Source of the DNA: Caulobacterales bacterium
GTDB lineage: Bacteria > Pseudomonadota > Alphaproteobacteria > Caulobacterales > Caulobacteraceae
Length of the DNA stretch: 64,000 bases
Assembly: GCA_019510435.1 (NCBI GenBank)
Contig: JAEKKJ010000015.1
Location: 1 to 64,000 of the forward strand
Direction: 5' to 3'
The notes below the pieces were generated by a model, which made no database searches, was not told the DNA's origin, and saw only the letters and a list, made by a program, of their open reading frames with translations. Positions 19,892 through 30,040 of the stretch are shown here, piece after piece. Each line of letters opens with the position of its first letter. The stretch's first letter is position 1. A program made the translations under genes and the position numbers.

Positions 19892-20985
19892 ATTCTCCCG
19901 CCTGTCATTGGCTGGGCCACGCCCGTCGTCTTCGGGAACGAGAGCGGCAGGCCGCGGAAGGTGCGGGCGGCGAGGTAGGCGAAGGCCTCGGCCTCGATGG
20001 AATCGCCGCGCCAGCCGTGGTCCTCGGCGGTGCTGACCGGCACGGCGAGACGCGAGCGCAGGGCCTTCATGATCTCCGGATTGTGGCGCCCGCCGCCGGC
20101 GACGATCACCTCGGTGGGGGTCTGGCCGACCGTCTCGAACGCCAGCTTCACCGCCTCGGCCGTGAAGGCCACCAGGGTCGCGGCGGCGTCCTCCAGCTCC
20201 AGCGCCTCCAGCGGCGCCAGGGAGAAGTCGTGGCGGTCCAGGGACTTGGGCGGCGGGGCCTGGAAGTACGGGTCGGCGAGCAGCGCGCGCACCACCGCCT
20301 CATCCACCCGCCCGACGCTGGCGTACTTGCCGCCCGCATCGTAGCGCCCGGCCCCGCGGCCCTGGACCAGGAGGTCGATCATGCCGTTGCCGGGCCCGGT
20401 GTCGAAGGCCGCCACCTCATCGCCGCCCGACCAAAAGGTGACATTGGCCACGCCGCCGATGTTGAGCATCGCCAGCGGCGGCTTCAGGCCCGACGCGCGG
20501 GCCCGGGCCACATGGTAGATCGGCGCGAGCGGCGCACCCTCCCCGCCCGCAGCCACGTCGGCGGTGCGGAAGTCGAAGGCCACCGGCCGCCCGGTCAGGC
20601 GCGCCAGCATCGCCCCATCGCCCAGCTGCACCGTGCGGCCGGGAACGCCGTCCTTCGGCCGCTCGTGCAGCACCGTCTGGCCGTGCATGCCGATCAGGTC
20701 GATGTCGGGCCAGCTGAGGTTATTGGCCTGCAGGAAGGCCTCGGCGGCGGCGAAGTGCTCCTCGGCCACCATCTCGGCCGCGTGGTGGAAGATCGGCGGC
20801 TCCGGCGCGCCCCGCGGCCAGGCCAGGGCCTGCCGGGTCGCCTCCAGCAGCACATTGCGCATGGCGTCGGTGAGCTTGCGCTCCCCCGCCGGGCCGAAGG
20901 CGTGGATCGCCTCCCCGTCCGTCTCGAGCACCGCCATGTCGACGGCGTCGAGCGAGGTCCCGGTCATGAATCCGAGCACGAGCAT
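19879..20985 (-). CDS. anmK: Anhydro-N-acetylmuramic acid kinase
   Basis: 368-residue sugar kinase of peptidoglycan recycling: it cleaves and phosphorylates 1,6-anhydroMurNAc to MurNAc-6-phosphate. The signature opening GFMTGTSLDAVDMAV, GMHGQTVLHERP, the metal and sugar site FDTGPGNGMIDLLV and the ATP site VAGGGRHNPEIM with WRGDSIEAEAFAYLA are all present. It is divergent from tyrS, a common alphaproteobacterial arrangement. The last residues (ISLP) are encoded by the arm of an inverted-repeat element, which has evidently replaced the original stop. Confidence 0.96.
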   Translation of the reverse strand: MLVLGFMTGTSLDAVDMAVLETDGEAIHAFGPAGERKLTDAMRNVLLEATRQALAWPRGAPEPPIFHHAAEMVAEEHFAAAEAFLQANNLSWPDIDLIGMHGQTVLHERPKDGVPGRTVQLGDGAMLARLTGRPVAFDFRTADVAAGGEGAPLAPIYHVARARASGLKPPLAMLNIGGVANVTFWSGGDEVAAFDTGPGNGMIDLLVQGRGAGRYDAGGKYASVGRVDEAVVRALLADPYFQAPPPKSLDRHDFSLAPLEALELEDAAATLVAFTAEAVKLAFETVGQTPTEVIVAGGGRHNPEIMKALRSRLAVPVSTAEDHGWRGDSIEAEAFAYLAARTFRGLPLSFPKTTGVAQPMTGGRISLP

Positions 20986-20991
20986 GCGAGC

Positions 20992-21021
20992 TTGACTGCC
21001 ATGATGCGCGCCGGGTAGCTA
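20992..21021 (+). promoter_or_regulatory. Putative promoter of tyrS
   Basis: TTGACT (20992-20997) and TAGCTA (21016-21021) are 18 bases apart, in the 171-base divergent region between anmK and tyrS. Transcription would start about seven bases after the -10, close to the A of the small ORF ATG at 21029, implying a leaderless message for that ORF. The -10 is weak. Confidence 0.4.
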
Positions 21022-21028
21022 GCCCGCC

Positions 21029-21076
21029 ATGATCGGAAGCCTCGCCCTCACCGGCCGCTATTACCGCCTGCCCTAG
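21029..21076 (+). CDS. Possible 15-codon tyrosine leader peptide upstream of tyrS
   Basis: ATG at 21029 opens a 15-codon frame ending TAG at 21074-21076, with peptide [15 protein letters not shown]. Two consecutive tyrosine codons (TAT 21059, TAC 21062) sit just before a seven-base segment that can pair downstream. The frame ends 80 bases before the tyrS start. If translated, ribosome stalling at the Tyr pair under Tyr-tRNA shortage would disrupt the first hairpin. No ribosome-binding site is evident, but the proposed promoter would place the ATG at the 5' end of the message. This is a pattern-based proposal without conservation data. Confidence 0.35.
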   Translation: MIGSLALTGRYYRLP

Positions 21077-21135
21077 ACGCAGGCGACCGATCCCACGCGC
21101 CTGCCACCCCGGCCGGCGCTGTGCTAAGCGCTGGC
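21065..21135 (+). promoter_or_regulatory. Alternative hairpins after the leader peptide (possible attenuator)
   Basis: Segment 1 CGCCTGC (21065-21071) pairs perfectly with segment 2 GCAGGCG (21079-21085), which pairs equally well with segment 3 CGCCTGC (21098-21104). Segment 3 can also pair GCGCC (21097-21101) with GGCGC (21115-21119). That last segment belongs to a 9-bp stem, 21112-21120 with 21127-21135 (one G-U pair). No U tract follows the last hairpin, so a factor-independent terminator is not obvious. Confidence 0.35.
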
Positions 21136-21156
21136 GCCCCCAAGTCGAGACGTCAG

Positions 21157-22416
21157 ATGTCAGACCCCGCGTTCAAGTCCGAGTTCCTGCAGGTGATGCA
21201 GGCCCGCGGCTACATCCACCAGATCAGCCACCCGGACGAACTGGACGCCGCCGCCAGCGCCGGCGGGCGGTTGACCGCCTACGTGGGCTTCGACGCCACC
21301 GCCCCCAGCCTGCACGTGGGCAACCTGATCTCGATCATGATGCTGCGCCGCCTGCAGCAGGCCGGCCACAAGCCGGTGGTGCTGATGGGCGGCGGCACGA
21401 CCAAGGTGGGCGATCCCTCCGGCAAGGACGAGAGCCGCAAGCTGCTCTCCGGCGCGGACATCGACGCCAACATCGCCAGCATCCGCGCGGTGTTCGAGAA
21501 GTTCCTGACCTTCGGCGACGGCCCCACCGACGCGGTGATGGTCAACAACGACGACTGGCTGTCGAAGCTGGGCTACATCGAGTTCCTGCGCGAGTACGGC
21601 CCGCACTTCACCGTCAACCGCATGCTGACGTTCGACTCCGTCAAGCTGCGGCTGGAGCGCGAGCAGCCGCTGACCTTCCTGGAATTCAACTACATGCTGA
21701 TGCAGGCGGTGGATTTCCTGCACCTGCACCGCGCCCTGGGCGTGCAGCTGCAGATGGGCGGCTCGGACCAGTGGGGGAACATCATCAACGGCGTGGAGCT
21801 GGTCCGGCGCATGGACCACAAGGCGGCCTTCGCCCTGACCACGCCGCTGCTCACCACCTCCTCGGGCGCCAAGATGGGCAAGACGGCGGCCGGCGCGGTC
21901 TGGCTGAACGCCGACATGCTCAGCCCCTACGACTACTGGCAGTTCTGGCGGAACACCGAGGACGGCGACGTGGGCCGGTTCCTCAAGCTGTTCACCGACC
22001 TGCCGCTGGACGAGGTGAGCCGCCTGGAGAGCCTGCCGGGCGCGCAGATCAACGAGGCCAAGAAGGCGCTCGCCAACGAGGCGACGCGGATGCTGCATGG
22101 CGCGGCCGCGGCCGAGCTCGCCGCCGACGCCGCCCGGACGGCCTTCGAACAGGGTGGGGTCTCGGTCGACATGCCGACGCACCATGTGCCCGCCGCGGAC
22201 CTGGCCGCCGGCGTGGCCCTGGCGGCGCTGGCGGTGGACGCCGGCCTGGCGGCCTCCAAGGGCGAGGCCCGCCGCCTGGCCCAGGGCGGCGGCCTGCGCG
22301 TCAACGACAAGGCCGAGATGGACGCCAACCGCACGCTGACCGCCGCCGACCTGGTGGACGGCGTGATCAAGCTGGCGGCCGGCAAGAAGAAGATCGTGCT
22401 GGTGCGGCCGGTCTAG
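21157..22416 (+). CDS. tyrS: Tyrosyl-tRNA synthetase
   Basis: 419 residues from the ATG at 21157; a GTG at 21121 would add 12 unlikely residues. Class I signatures: PSLHVGN (HIGH equivalent, about 50-56) and KMGKT (KMSKS equivalent, 239-243). [10 protein letters not shown] and [10 protein letters not shown] form the tyrosine pocket. The C-terminus holds an S4 RNA-binding domain ([16 protein letters not shown]). It charges tRNA-Tyr. The upstream region contains a possible Tyr-Tyr leader peptide and alternative hairpins. It is followed by bcp after 10 bases. Confidence 0.97.
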   Translation: MSDPAFKSEFLQVMQARGYIHQISHPDELDAAASAGGRLTAYVGFDATAPSLHVGNLISIMMLRRLQQAGHKPVVLMGGGTTKVGDPSGKDESRKLLSGADIDANIASIRAVFEKFLTFGDGPTDAVMVNNDDWLSKLGYIEFLREYGPHFTVNRMLTFDSVKLRLEREQPLTFLEFNYMLMQAVDFLHLHRALGVQLQMGGSDQWGNIINGVELVRRMDHKAAFALTTPLLTTSSGAKMGKTAAGAVWLNADMLSPYDYWQFWRNTEDGDVGRFLKLFTDLPLDEVSRLESLPGAQINEAKKALANEATRMLHGAAAAELAADAARTAFEQGGVSVDMPTHHVPAADLAAGVALAALAVDAGLAASKGEARRLAQGGGLRVNDKAEMDANRTLTAADLVDGVIKLAAGKKKIVLVRPV

Positions 22417-22426
22417 GAGATGACGA

Positions 22427-22888
22427 ATGACCCAACCCGCTGAAGGCGCCGCCGCGCCCGACTTCACCCTCGAGACGCCCGAAGGGCCGGTCAGCCTCGC
22501 CGACTTCAAGGGCCGGACCGTGGTGCTCTATTTCTACCCCAAGGACGACACCACCGGCTGCACGCGGGAGGCCCAGGCGTTCACGGCGCTCGCGCCCGAG
22601 TTCGCCAAGGCGGGCGCCAGCGTGATCGGCGTCTCCAAGGACAGCCTCGCCAGCCACAGGAAGTTCGCCGCCAAGTACGACCTGACAGTGACCCTGGGTT
22701 CGGACCCCGAGGGCGCCACGGTCGAGCGCTACGGCTCCTGGGTGGAGAAGAGCCTCTATGGCCGCAAGTACATGGGCATCGACCGCTCCACCTTCCTCAT
22801 CCACGACGGCAAGGTCGTGAAGATCTGGCGCAAGGTGAAGGTGGCGAACCACGCCGAGGACGTTCTGAAGGCCGTGCAAGGCCTCTAA
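22427..22888 (+). CDS. bcp: Thioredoxin-dependent peroxiredoxin, Bcp/PrxQ family
   Basis: 153 residues that reduce hydroperoxides. The peroxidatic cysteine is C45 in DTTGCTREAQAF. The resolving cysteine found five residues later in E. coli Bcp is absent (Gln/Ala there), and no other cysteine is present, so it works as a 1-Cys enzyme reduced by an external thiol. TAGGAG precedes the ATG at 22427; an out-of-frame ATG seven bases earlier is ignored. Probably co-transcribed with tyrS. Confidence 0.94.
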   Translation: MTQPAEGAAAPDFTLETPEGPVSLADFKGRTVVLYFYPKDDTTGCTREAQAFTALAPEFAKAGASVIGVSKDSLASHRKFAAKYDLTVTLGSDPEGATVERYGSWVEKSLYGRKYMGIDRSTFLIHDGKVVKIWRKVKVANHAEDVLKAVQGL

Positions 22889-23026
22889 GGCGGGCCGATC
22901 CCGAGTGAACGGCGTTCAGTCCGCGACCGCTCGTCGCTAGGGGGCGATTCGGCCGGTTAACTATCTTGCGAGCCGTAAAAAAGTCGTCGCATATCGCGCA
23001 GGTCCGGGGTCGGGGGCGTTCGGCGT

Positions 23027-24181
23027 ATGCAGAGACTGGTGCGGCTTCGTCGCTCGCTCGAAGAGCTGTTTCCGGAGCGGCACCTGTACGTGCGCTCCGG
23101 CGGGGCCATGAAGGCCTTCGTTCTGTCCACCAAGAAGCAACTGATGCTCGCCGGCGTCGTGGCCGGCGCGGCGGTCTGGATGGGCGTCTGCACCGCCGCC
23201 ATGCTCGTCAACCTCTTGGCCGCCTCCCAGTCCGACCGCGAGATCGCCCGGCTCAAGGCCCAGTCCGAACGCTACGTCGCCGACCGCCAGGCGCGGCTGG
23301 ACAGCGCCATGGCCCGCCTCAGCGCCGCCTCCGGCGCCACCGCCGACGTGGCCCAGGCGATGGAGAAGCGCCACGCGGCGCTGGCTCTCCTGCTCACCGA
23401 CATGAAGGGCCAGCCGGGCGCCGCCCAGGCCCTGACCCCCGCCATCACCCGCGCCCTCGCCGGCGCCGACGCTGCGCCGGGCCAGCGGGTCGAGCGCCTG
23501 CGCGTCGGGCAGGAGCAGCTGCTGGATGCGGCCGACGGCTACGCCAGGAGCCGCGCGGACCGGCTGCGGCTGGCGTTCCGCATGGCGGGCCTGTCGCCAT
23601 CATCCTTCGAGGATCGCGCCGGCGCCCTTGGCGGGCCGCTGATCGAGGCCAAGGATCCGCGGGCCCTCGCCGCCGTGCTGGACGTGGACGACGACTTCGC
23701 CGTGCGGGTGCAGCGCGCCGCGCGCGACCTCTCCGACGCCGACGCCCTGGCCGCCGCCGCCCAGGACCTGCCCCTGGCAAAGCCGACGCACACCACTGAA
23801 CAGTCCAGCGGCTTCGGCGTGCGCAGCGACCCCTTCACCGGGCACGCCGCCTATCACACCGGCCTCGACTTCCCTGGTCAGTACGCCACCCCGATCTACG
23901 CGACCGGGCCGGGCGTCATCGCCTACACCGGCCCGCGCTCGGGCTATGGCAATGTCGTGGAGATCGACCACGGCCGGGGCTTGAAGACGCGCTATGCGCA
24001 CCTTTCCTCGATCTCCGTCGGCGTCGGCCAGCATGTGGGCGTGGGCCAGCGGATCGCCGCCATGGGCTCCACGGGCCGCTCCACCGGCACGCACCTGCAC
24101 TACGAGGTCTGGGTCAACGGCCGGGCCCAGAACCCGGGCCGGTTCCTGAAGGCGGGGCAATATGTTCTCGCGGACGAATAG
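23027..24181 (+). CDS. Membrane-anchored M23 peptidase (LytM) paired with bactofilin
   Basis: 384 residues. A short cytoplasmic N-terminus with FPERHLYVRSGG, one membrane helix (QLMLAGVVAGAAVWMGVCTAAMLVN), a periplasmic coiled region, then the M23 domain with all metal ligands: H277 and D281 in HTGLDF, H356 and H358 in HLHYE. It should cleave peptidoglycan cross-links in the periplasm. The ER-x-YVRS motif before the membrane helix is shared by bactofilin-associated M23 enzymes and could contact the bactofilin polymer; this is recalled family knowledge. The gene overlaps the bactofilin gene by 20 bases. The region upstream (22889-23026) contains an AT-rich stretch around 22957-22985, probably the promoter. 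Confidence 0.93.
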   Translation: MQRLVRLRRSLEELFPERHLYVRSGGAMKAFVLSTKKQLMLAGVVAGAAVWMGVCTAAMLVNLLAASQSDREIARLKAQSERYVADRQARLDSAMARLSAASGATADVAQAMEKRHAALALLLTDMKGQPGAAQALTPAITRALAGADAAPGQRVERLRVGQEQLLDAADGYARSRADRLRLAFRMAGLSPSSFEDRAGALGGPLIEAKDPRALAAVLDVDDDFAVRVQRAARDLSDADALAAAAQDLPLAKPTHTTEQSSGFGVRSDPFTGHAAYHTGLDFPGQYATPIYATGPGVIAYTGPRSGYGNVVEIDHGRGLKTRYAHLSSISVGVGQHVGVGQRIAAMGSTGRSTGTHLHYEVWVNGRAQNPGRFLKAGQYVLADE

Positions 24182-24584
24182 GCCCACCGCTGGGCCCGAG
24201 CTGGCGCAGGCGCCGCGGAAGCCGGGCGTCGCCTCGCTGATCGCCGAGGGCGTGCAGATCAAGGGCGATCTCGCCAGCGAAGGCGACATCCATTTGGATG
24301 GCCGCCTGGACGGCGACCTGCGCGCCGGCAGCCTGACCATCGGCGAGACCGGCGCCGTCACGGGTGCGATCTACGCCGACTGCGTGGAGGTGCGCGGCCG
24401 CGTCACCGGCACGCTCTGCGCCCGCAAGGTGCGCCTTCTGGCCACCGCCCGGGTCGACGGCGACATCAGCCACACCGAACTCGCCATCGAGGCCGGCGCC
24501 CAATTCGAAGGCCGCAGCCTGGCCTTGGTCACCCCCGCGGCCGAAGCGGCGGCGGAGCCCGTGCTGAGCGTGGCGGCGGAGTAG
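24162..24584 (+). CDS. bacA: Bactofilin cytoskeletal protein, BacA-like
   Basis: 140 residues with one bactofilin (DUF583) domain: short beta strands separated by glycines, GDLASEGDIHLDGRLDGDLRA, then GAIYADCVEVRGRVTG. Flanking ends are unstructured. Bactofilins polymerise without nucleotide and place cell-wall enzymes at curved membrane regions; in Caulobacter BacA (CC_1873 by recall) recruits PbpC to the stalk base. The start lies inside the M23 gene, so translation is coupled. The neighbouring prfB, PBP1A and amiC genes match the Caulobacter order. Eight bases separate it from the convergent prfB. Confidence 0.92.
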   Translation: MFSRTNRPTAGPELAQAPRKPGVASLIAEGVQIKGDLASEGDIHLDGRLDGDLRAGSLTIGETGAVTGAIYADCVEVRGRVTGTLCARKVRLLATARVDGDISHTELAIEAGAQFEGRSLALVTPAAEAAAEPVLSVAAE

Positions 24585-24592
24585 CGCTGCCC

Positions 24593-25706
24593 CTACCCGT
24601 CCCGCGTCGCGCCGACCTTCTGGGCCAGGGCGGCGCCCATGAAGGCGTCGAGGTCGCCGTCGAGGACGCCTTGGGTGTCTGACGTCTCCACGTCCGTGCG
24701 CAGGTCCTTCACCATCTGGTAGGGCTGCAGCACATAGCTGCGGATCTGGTGGCCCCAGCCGATGTCGGTCTTCTGCTCCTCGATCGCCGCCTGGGCCGCC
24801 TCGCGCTTCTCCAGCTCCAGCTCGTAGAGCCGCGCCTTCAGCATCTTCCAAGCCTGGTCGCGGTTCTGGTGCTGCGAGCGCTGGTTCTGGCAGGCCACCG
24901 CGATCCCGGTCGGGATGTGGGTCAGGCGCACGGCGCTGTCGGTCTTGTTCACGTGCTGGCCGCCCGCGCCCGAGGCCCGGTAGGTGTCGGTGCGCACGTC
25001 CGAGGGATTGATCTCGATCTCGATATTGTCGTCGACCACCGGATAGACCCAGACCGAGGCGAAGCTGGTGTGCCGGCGCGCGCTCGAATCATAGGGGCTG
25101 ATGCGCACCAGGCGGTGCACGCCGCCCTCGCTCTTCAGCCAGCCGAAGGCGTTGGTCCCCTTCACCTGCAGGGTGACCGACTTGATCCCGGCCTGTTCAC
25201 CGGGCGTCTCCTCGATCACCTCCACCTCCATGTCGTGGGCGTTGGCCCAGCGGGAGTACATGCGCAGCAGCATCCCGGCCCAGTCGTTGGACTCGGTGCC
25301 GCCGGCGCCGGAGTTGATCTCCACATAGGCGTCGTTGCCGTCGGCCTCGCCGGAGAGCAGGGCCTCCAGCTCGGCGCGGCCGGCCCGTTCCTTGATCGCC
25401 TTCAGCTGGGCGCGGGCTTCCTCGAGGCTGGCCTCGTCGCCCTCCTCGTCGGCCATCTCGGCGTAGCCGATGGCGTCGGTGAGATCGCGCTCCAGCGAGC
25501 GGACAGCCTCGATCGAGGCGGCCAGCCGCGAGCGCTCCCGGCTCACGGCCTGGGCTTCGTCCGGCTTTTCCCAGAGGCTCGGGTCCTCGACCCGGGCGTT
25601 CAGCTCATCGAGCTTACGGAGCGCAGGGTCCCAGTCAAAGACGCCTCCTGAGCAGTTCGATCGACTGCTCGATGTCAGCCTTGGCGGCCTCGACATCCAA
25701 TCTCAT
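24593..25706 (-). CDS. prfB: Peptide chain release factor 2, made by programmed +1 frameshift
   Basis: Recognises UGA and UAA stops. Translation starts at ATG 25706 and reads 23 codons ([15 protein letters not shown]...LLRRRL) to an in-frame TGA at 25637-25635. The sequence before it is AGGAGG, three bases, CTT TGA C, the classic RF2 autoregulatory site, so the CDS is 25706-25638 joined to 25636-24593, omitting base 25637, to give 370 residues. The GGQ motif is in [10 protein letters not shown]. The stop-recognition tripeptide region reads SPY where E. coli has SPF, which appears usual for alphaproteobacteria. An alternative upstream start in the second frame (25696) is not the true N-terminus. 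Confidence 0.96.
25634..25649 (-). promoter_or_regulatory. prfB +1 frameshift signal
   Basis: On the minus strand: internal Shine-Dalgarno AGGAGG (25649-25644), three-base spacer CGT, slippery CTT (25640-25638), stop TGA (25637-25635) and following C. Spacing is identical to E. coli prfB. When RF2 is scarce the ribosome pauses at UGA and slips +1 from CUU to read GAC. Confidence 0.95.
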
Positions 25707-25754
25707 GGGGAAATTCCTCGGAACAAGGGCGCGGGATGTAGCGGCGCCCGCTCG

Positions 25755-28238
<2,484 letters not shown>

Positions 28239-28311
28239 GATGCGACGGGCCTCACCCGTGGTCGTCTAGCCTGTGTCGAGGCGGGCGCCAACGTGCCCAT
28301 AGGCCTCAGCT

Positions 28312-29550
28312 TCAGCGCGAGGCCAGCTTGAGGGTGTCGTCGAAGTGCTCGTCGATGGCCTGGGCGACGGCGGCCATGAAGCGGGCGCGCTGGGCCGGGT
28401 CGCGCAGGCGCGCCTCGTCGTCCGGGTTGGAGACGAAGCCCATCTCCAGCAGCACGGCGGGCACGTCGGGCGCCAGCAGCACCATGTAGCCCGCGTCGCG
28501 GTGGCTGCGGCGCAGCAGCGGGGCCTTGCCCTCGATGTCGGAGACCAGCGTCTGGGCGAAGATCGAGGAGCGGTTGCGCGTGGCCCGCTGGGTCAGGTCG
28601 AACAGGATGTCCCGCACGCCCTGGTCGCCGGAGAGGCTGGCCTTCATGAACCAGTCGTCCTGGCGCACGAAGCGGTTGGAGCGGGCCGAGCCCTTGTCCG
28701 AGAGGGTGTAGACCGACGCGCCCCGGAGGTCGGCTGTGGGCCCTGAGTCGGAGTGCAGCGAGATGAAGAGGTCGGCGCCGGACCGCTGGGCGATGCGCAC
28801 GCGGTCCTCCAGCGGGATGAAGACGTCGGTGGAGCGGGTCAGCACCACCTTGTAGCGGCCGCTCTTGCCCAGCTGGTCGGCGAGGCTGAGGGCGGCGGCC
28901 AGGTTGATGTCCTTCTCGAAGCCCTTGGCGCCGGAGGCCCCGGCGTCCTTGCCGCCATGGCCGGCGTCGATCACCACCACCTTCTTGAGCGGCAGCGGCG
29001 GGGCCTTGCGCGCGGCGGTCGTGGCGGCGAGCTGTGGCCGCAGCTGGGCGGTGAGGTTGGGCGGCGCGGCCGTGCTGGTCAGCTGGACGCCGGAGGCCTG
29101 GCCCGGCTGGGCGGCGTCGACGTCGATGACATAGCGGTAGTTGGTGATCCCGTCGGCCGGCGGCAGGAGAAAGCGGCGGCGCACCTTGCCGTCGCCGGCG
29201 AGGTCCATCTGCAGGCGGACGGTCCCGCCCGACTGGTCGACGGTCCAGGCCTTGACCACGCCCCGGCCCGCGCCCTGCTGCACGTCGCCCGTGCTGGCGC
29301 CGGCGAATTCCATGACCACGCGCCGGTCGCCCGAGCCGTCGGACACGACCTTGGCGCTGGTGGCGCCGTCCAGTTCCAGGACGATGCGGGTCTCGGCCGA
29401 ATCGCCGCCCATGCGCACCTTGAGCAGGTTCGCCGCCTGGGTCGCGGCATGGCCCACGGCGAAGGCCGCCAGGCCCGCGACGACCGTGAGGCCGGCGACC
29501 AGCGCCCGGCCCTTTGTCCCGCCTGCCGCCACCCTCAAGCGCCCCAGCAT
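28312..29550 (-). CDS. amiC: N-acetylmuramoyl-L-alanine amidase, AmiC-like
   Basis: 412 residues from the ATG at 29550. An N-terminal signal sequence or anchor (GLTVVAGLAAFAVGHA), an AMIN domain (residues about 45-160) for septal or peptidoglycan targeting, a linker, and the zinc amidase-3 domain with the ligands DAGHGG, the second histidine in SLHSDS and the glutamate in LEMGFVSN. It removes stem peptides from glycan strands during cell separation. Caulobacter has a single essential AmiC next to rne (CC_1876 by recall). Divergent from rne across a 490-base region. Confidence 0.95.
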   Translation of the reverse strand: MLGRLRVAAGGTKGRALVAGLTVVAGLAAFAVGHAATQAANLLKVRMGGDSAETRIVLELDGATSAKVVSDGSGDRRVVMEFAGASTGDVQQGAGRGVVKAWTVDQSGGTVRLQMDLAGDGKVRRRFLLPPADGITNYRYVIDVDAAQPGQASGVQLTSTAAPPNLTAQLRPQLAATTAARKAPPLPLKKVVVIDAGHGGKDAGASGAKGFEKDINLAAALSLADQLGKSGRYKVVLTRSTDVFIPLEDRVRIAQRSGADLFISLHSDSGPTADLRGASVYTLSDKGSARSNRFVRQDDWFMKASLSGDQGVRDILFDLTQRATRNRSSIFAQTLVSDIEGKAPLLRRSHRDAGYMVLLAPDVPAVLLEMGFVSNPDDEARLRDPAQRARFMAAVAQAIDEHFDDTLKLASR

Positions 29551-30040
29551 CCTAACGCCCCGAAAACACGGAGATTCGCGAAAACCCAATCCATGACCCA
29601 TATAGTCGCAAGCCCCGTGGACAAAGGGTTAACGAGGTGTTGCCGGCCGCGACACGTTGCGCGGGTGGTCCCTCGCTGCGTTCGCCCCAGATCCAGGCGC
29701 GCCTTTTTGGCCGCGGCGCGAGCGGCGCTTTCCTTTTGCCCTCCGCTGTTGCTAAAGTCCGGCCGCGCGACGCCGGTGCGCCCGATCCGGGCCCGTTTGT
29801 CGCGCGCCAAACCCACCGGCGTCGGCTTCGACCGAGTTCTCGGTGACGACGCATTATCCGTTCCGCGCCTCCCGGGGCGCGTCTAGGAACACACCCCGAT
29901 GAGCTGCGCAGCTCGAGCCGCTTCCGGCCCCCAGGCCTCCGCAGACGCCGTTCCCGGCGTCGTCGCGGGCCACGCGCGCGCTCGTCCCACAAGCCGGCAG
30001 CGCCTGGGCCCACGTGCCCCCGCGCGCCGCGGAGAGACTA
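29551..30040. other. Divergent amiC-rne intergenic region, probable long rne leader
   Basis: This 490-base region holds the amiC promoter candidate near its left end. A second candidate for rne is TTTGCC (29735-29740) with GCTAAAGT ten bases on (29751-29758). That would give a leader of about 280 nt, which contains a tight palindrome (ACCGAG-TT-CTCGGT, near 29828-29841). Long structured leaders allow RNase E to cut its own message in other bacteria; here this is inference. No credible coding sequence is visible. Confidence 0.4.
29599..29624 (-). promoter_or_regulatory. Putative Caulobacter-type promoter of amiC
   Basis: On the minus strand TTGTCC (29624-29619), a 12-base spacer, then ACTATATG (29606-29599). 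This resembles the Caulobacter housekeeping pattern TTGaCgS-N10-14-gCTANAWC. A start near 29590 would leave a leader of about 40 nt before the amiC ATG. Confidence 0.4.

Noticed and set aside
22902..22918. TGAAC-GGC-GTTCA palindrome after bcp as a LexA box
   Set aside because: The alphaproteobacterial SOS box is a direct repeat GTTC-N7-GTTC; this is an inverted repeat of different spacing.
25635..25637. In-frame TGA in prfB as evidence for a pseudogene
   Set aside because: The surrounding Shine-Dalgarno and CTT TGA C identify the programmed frameshift site.
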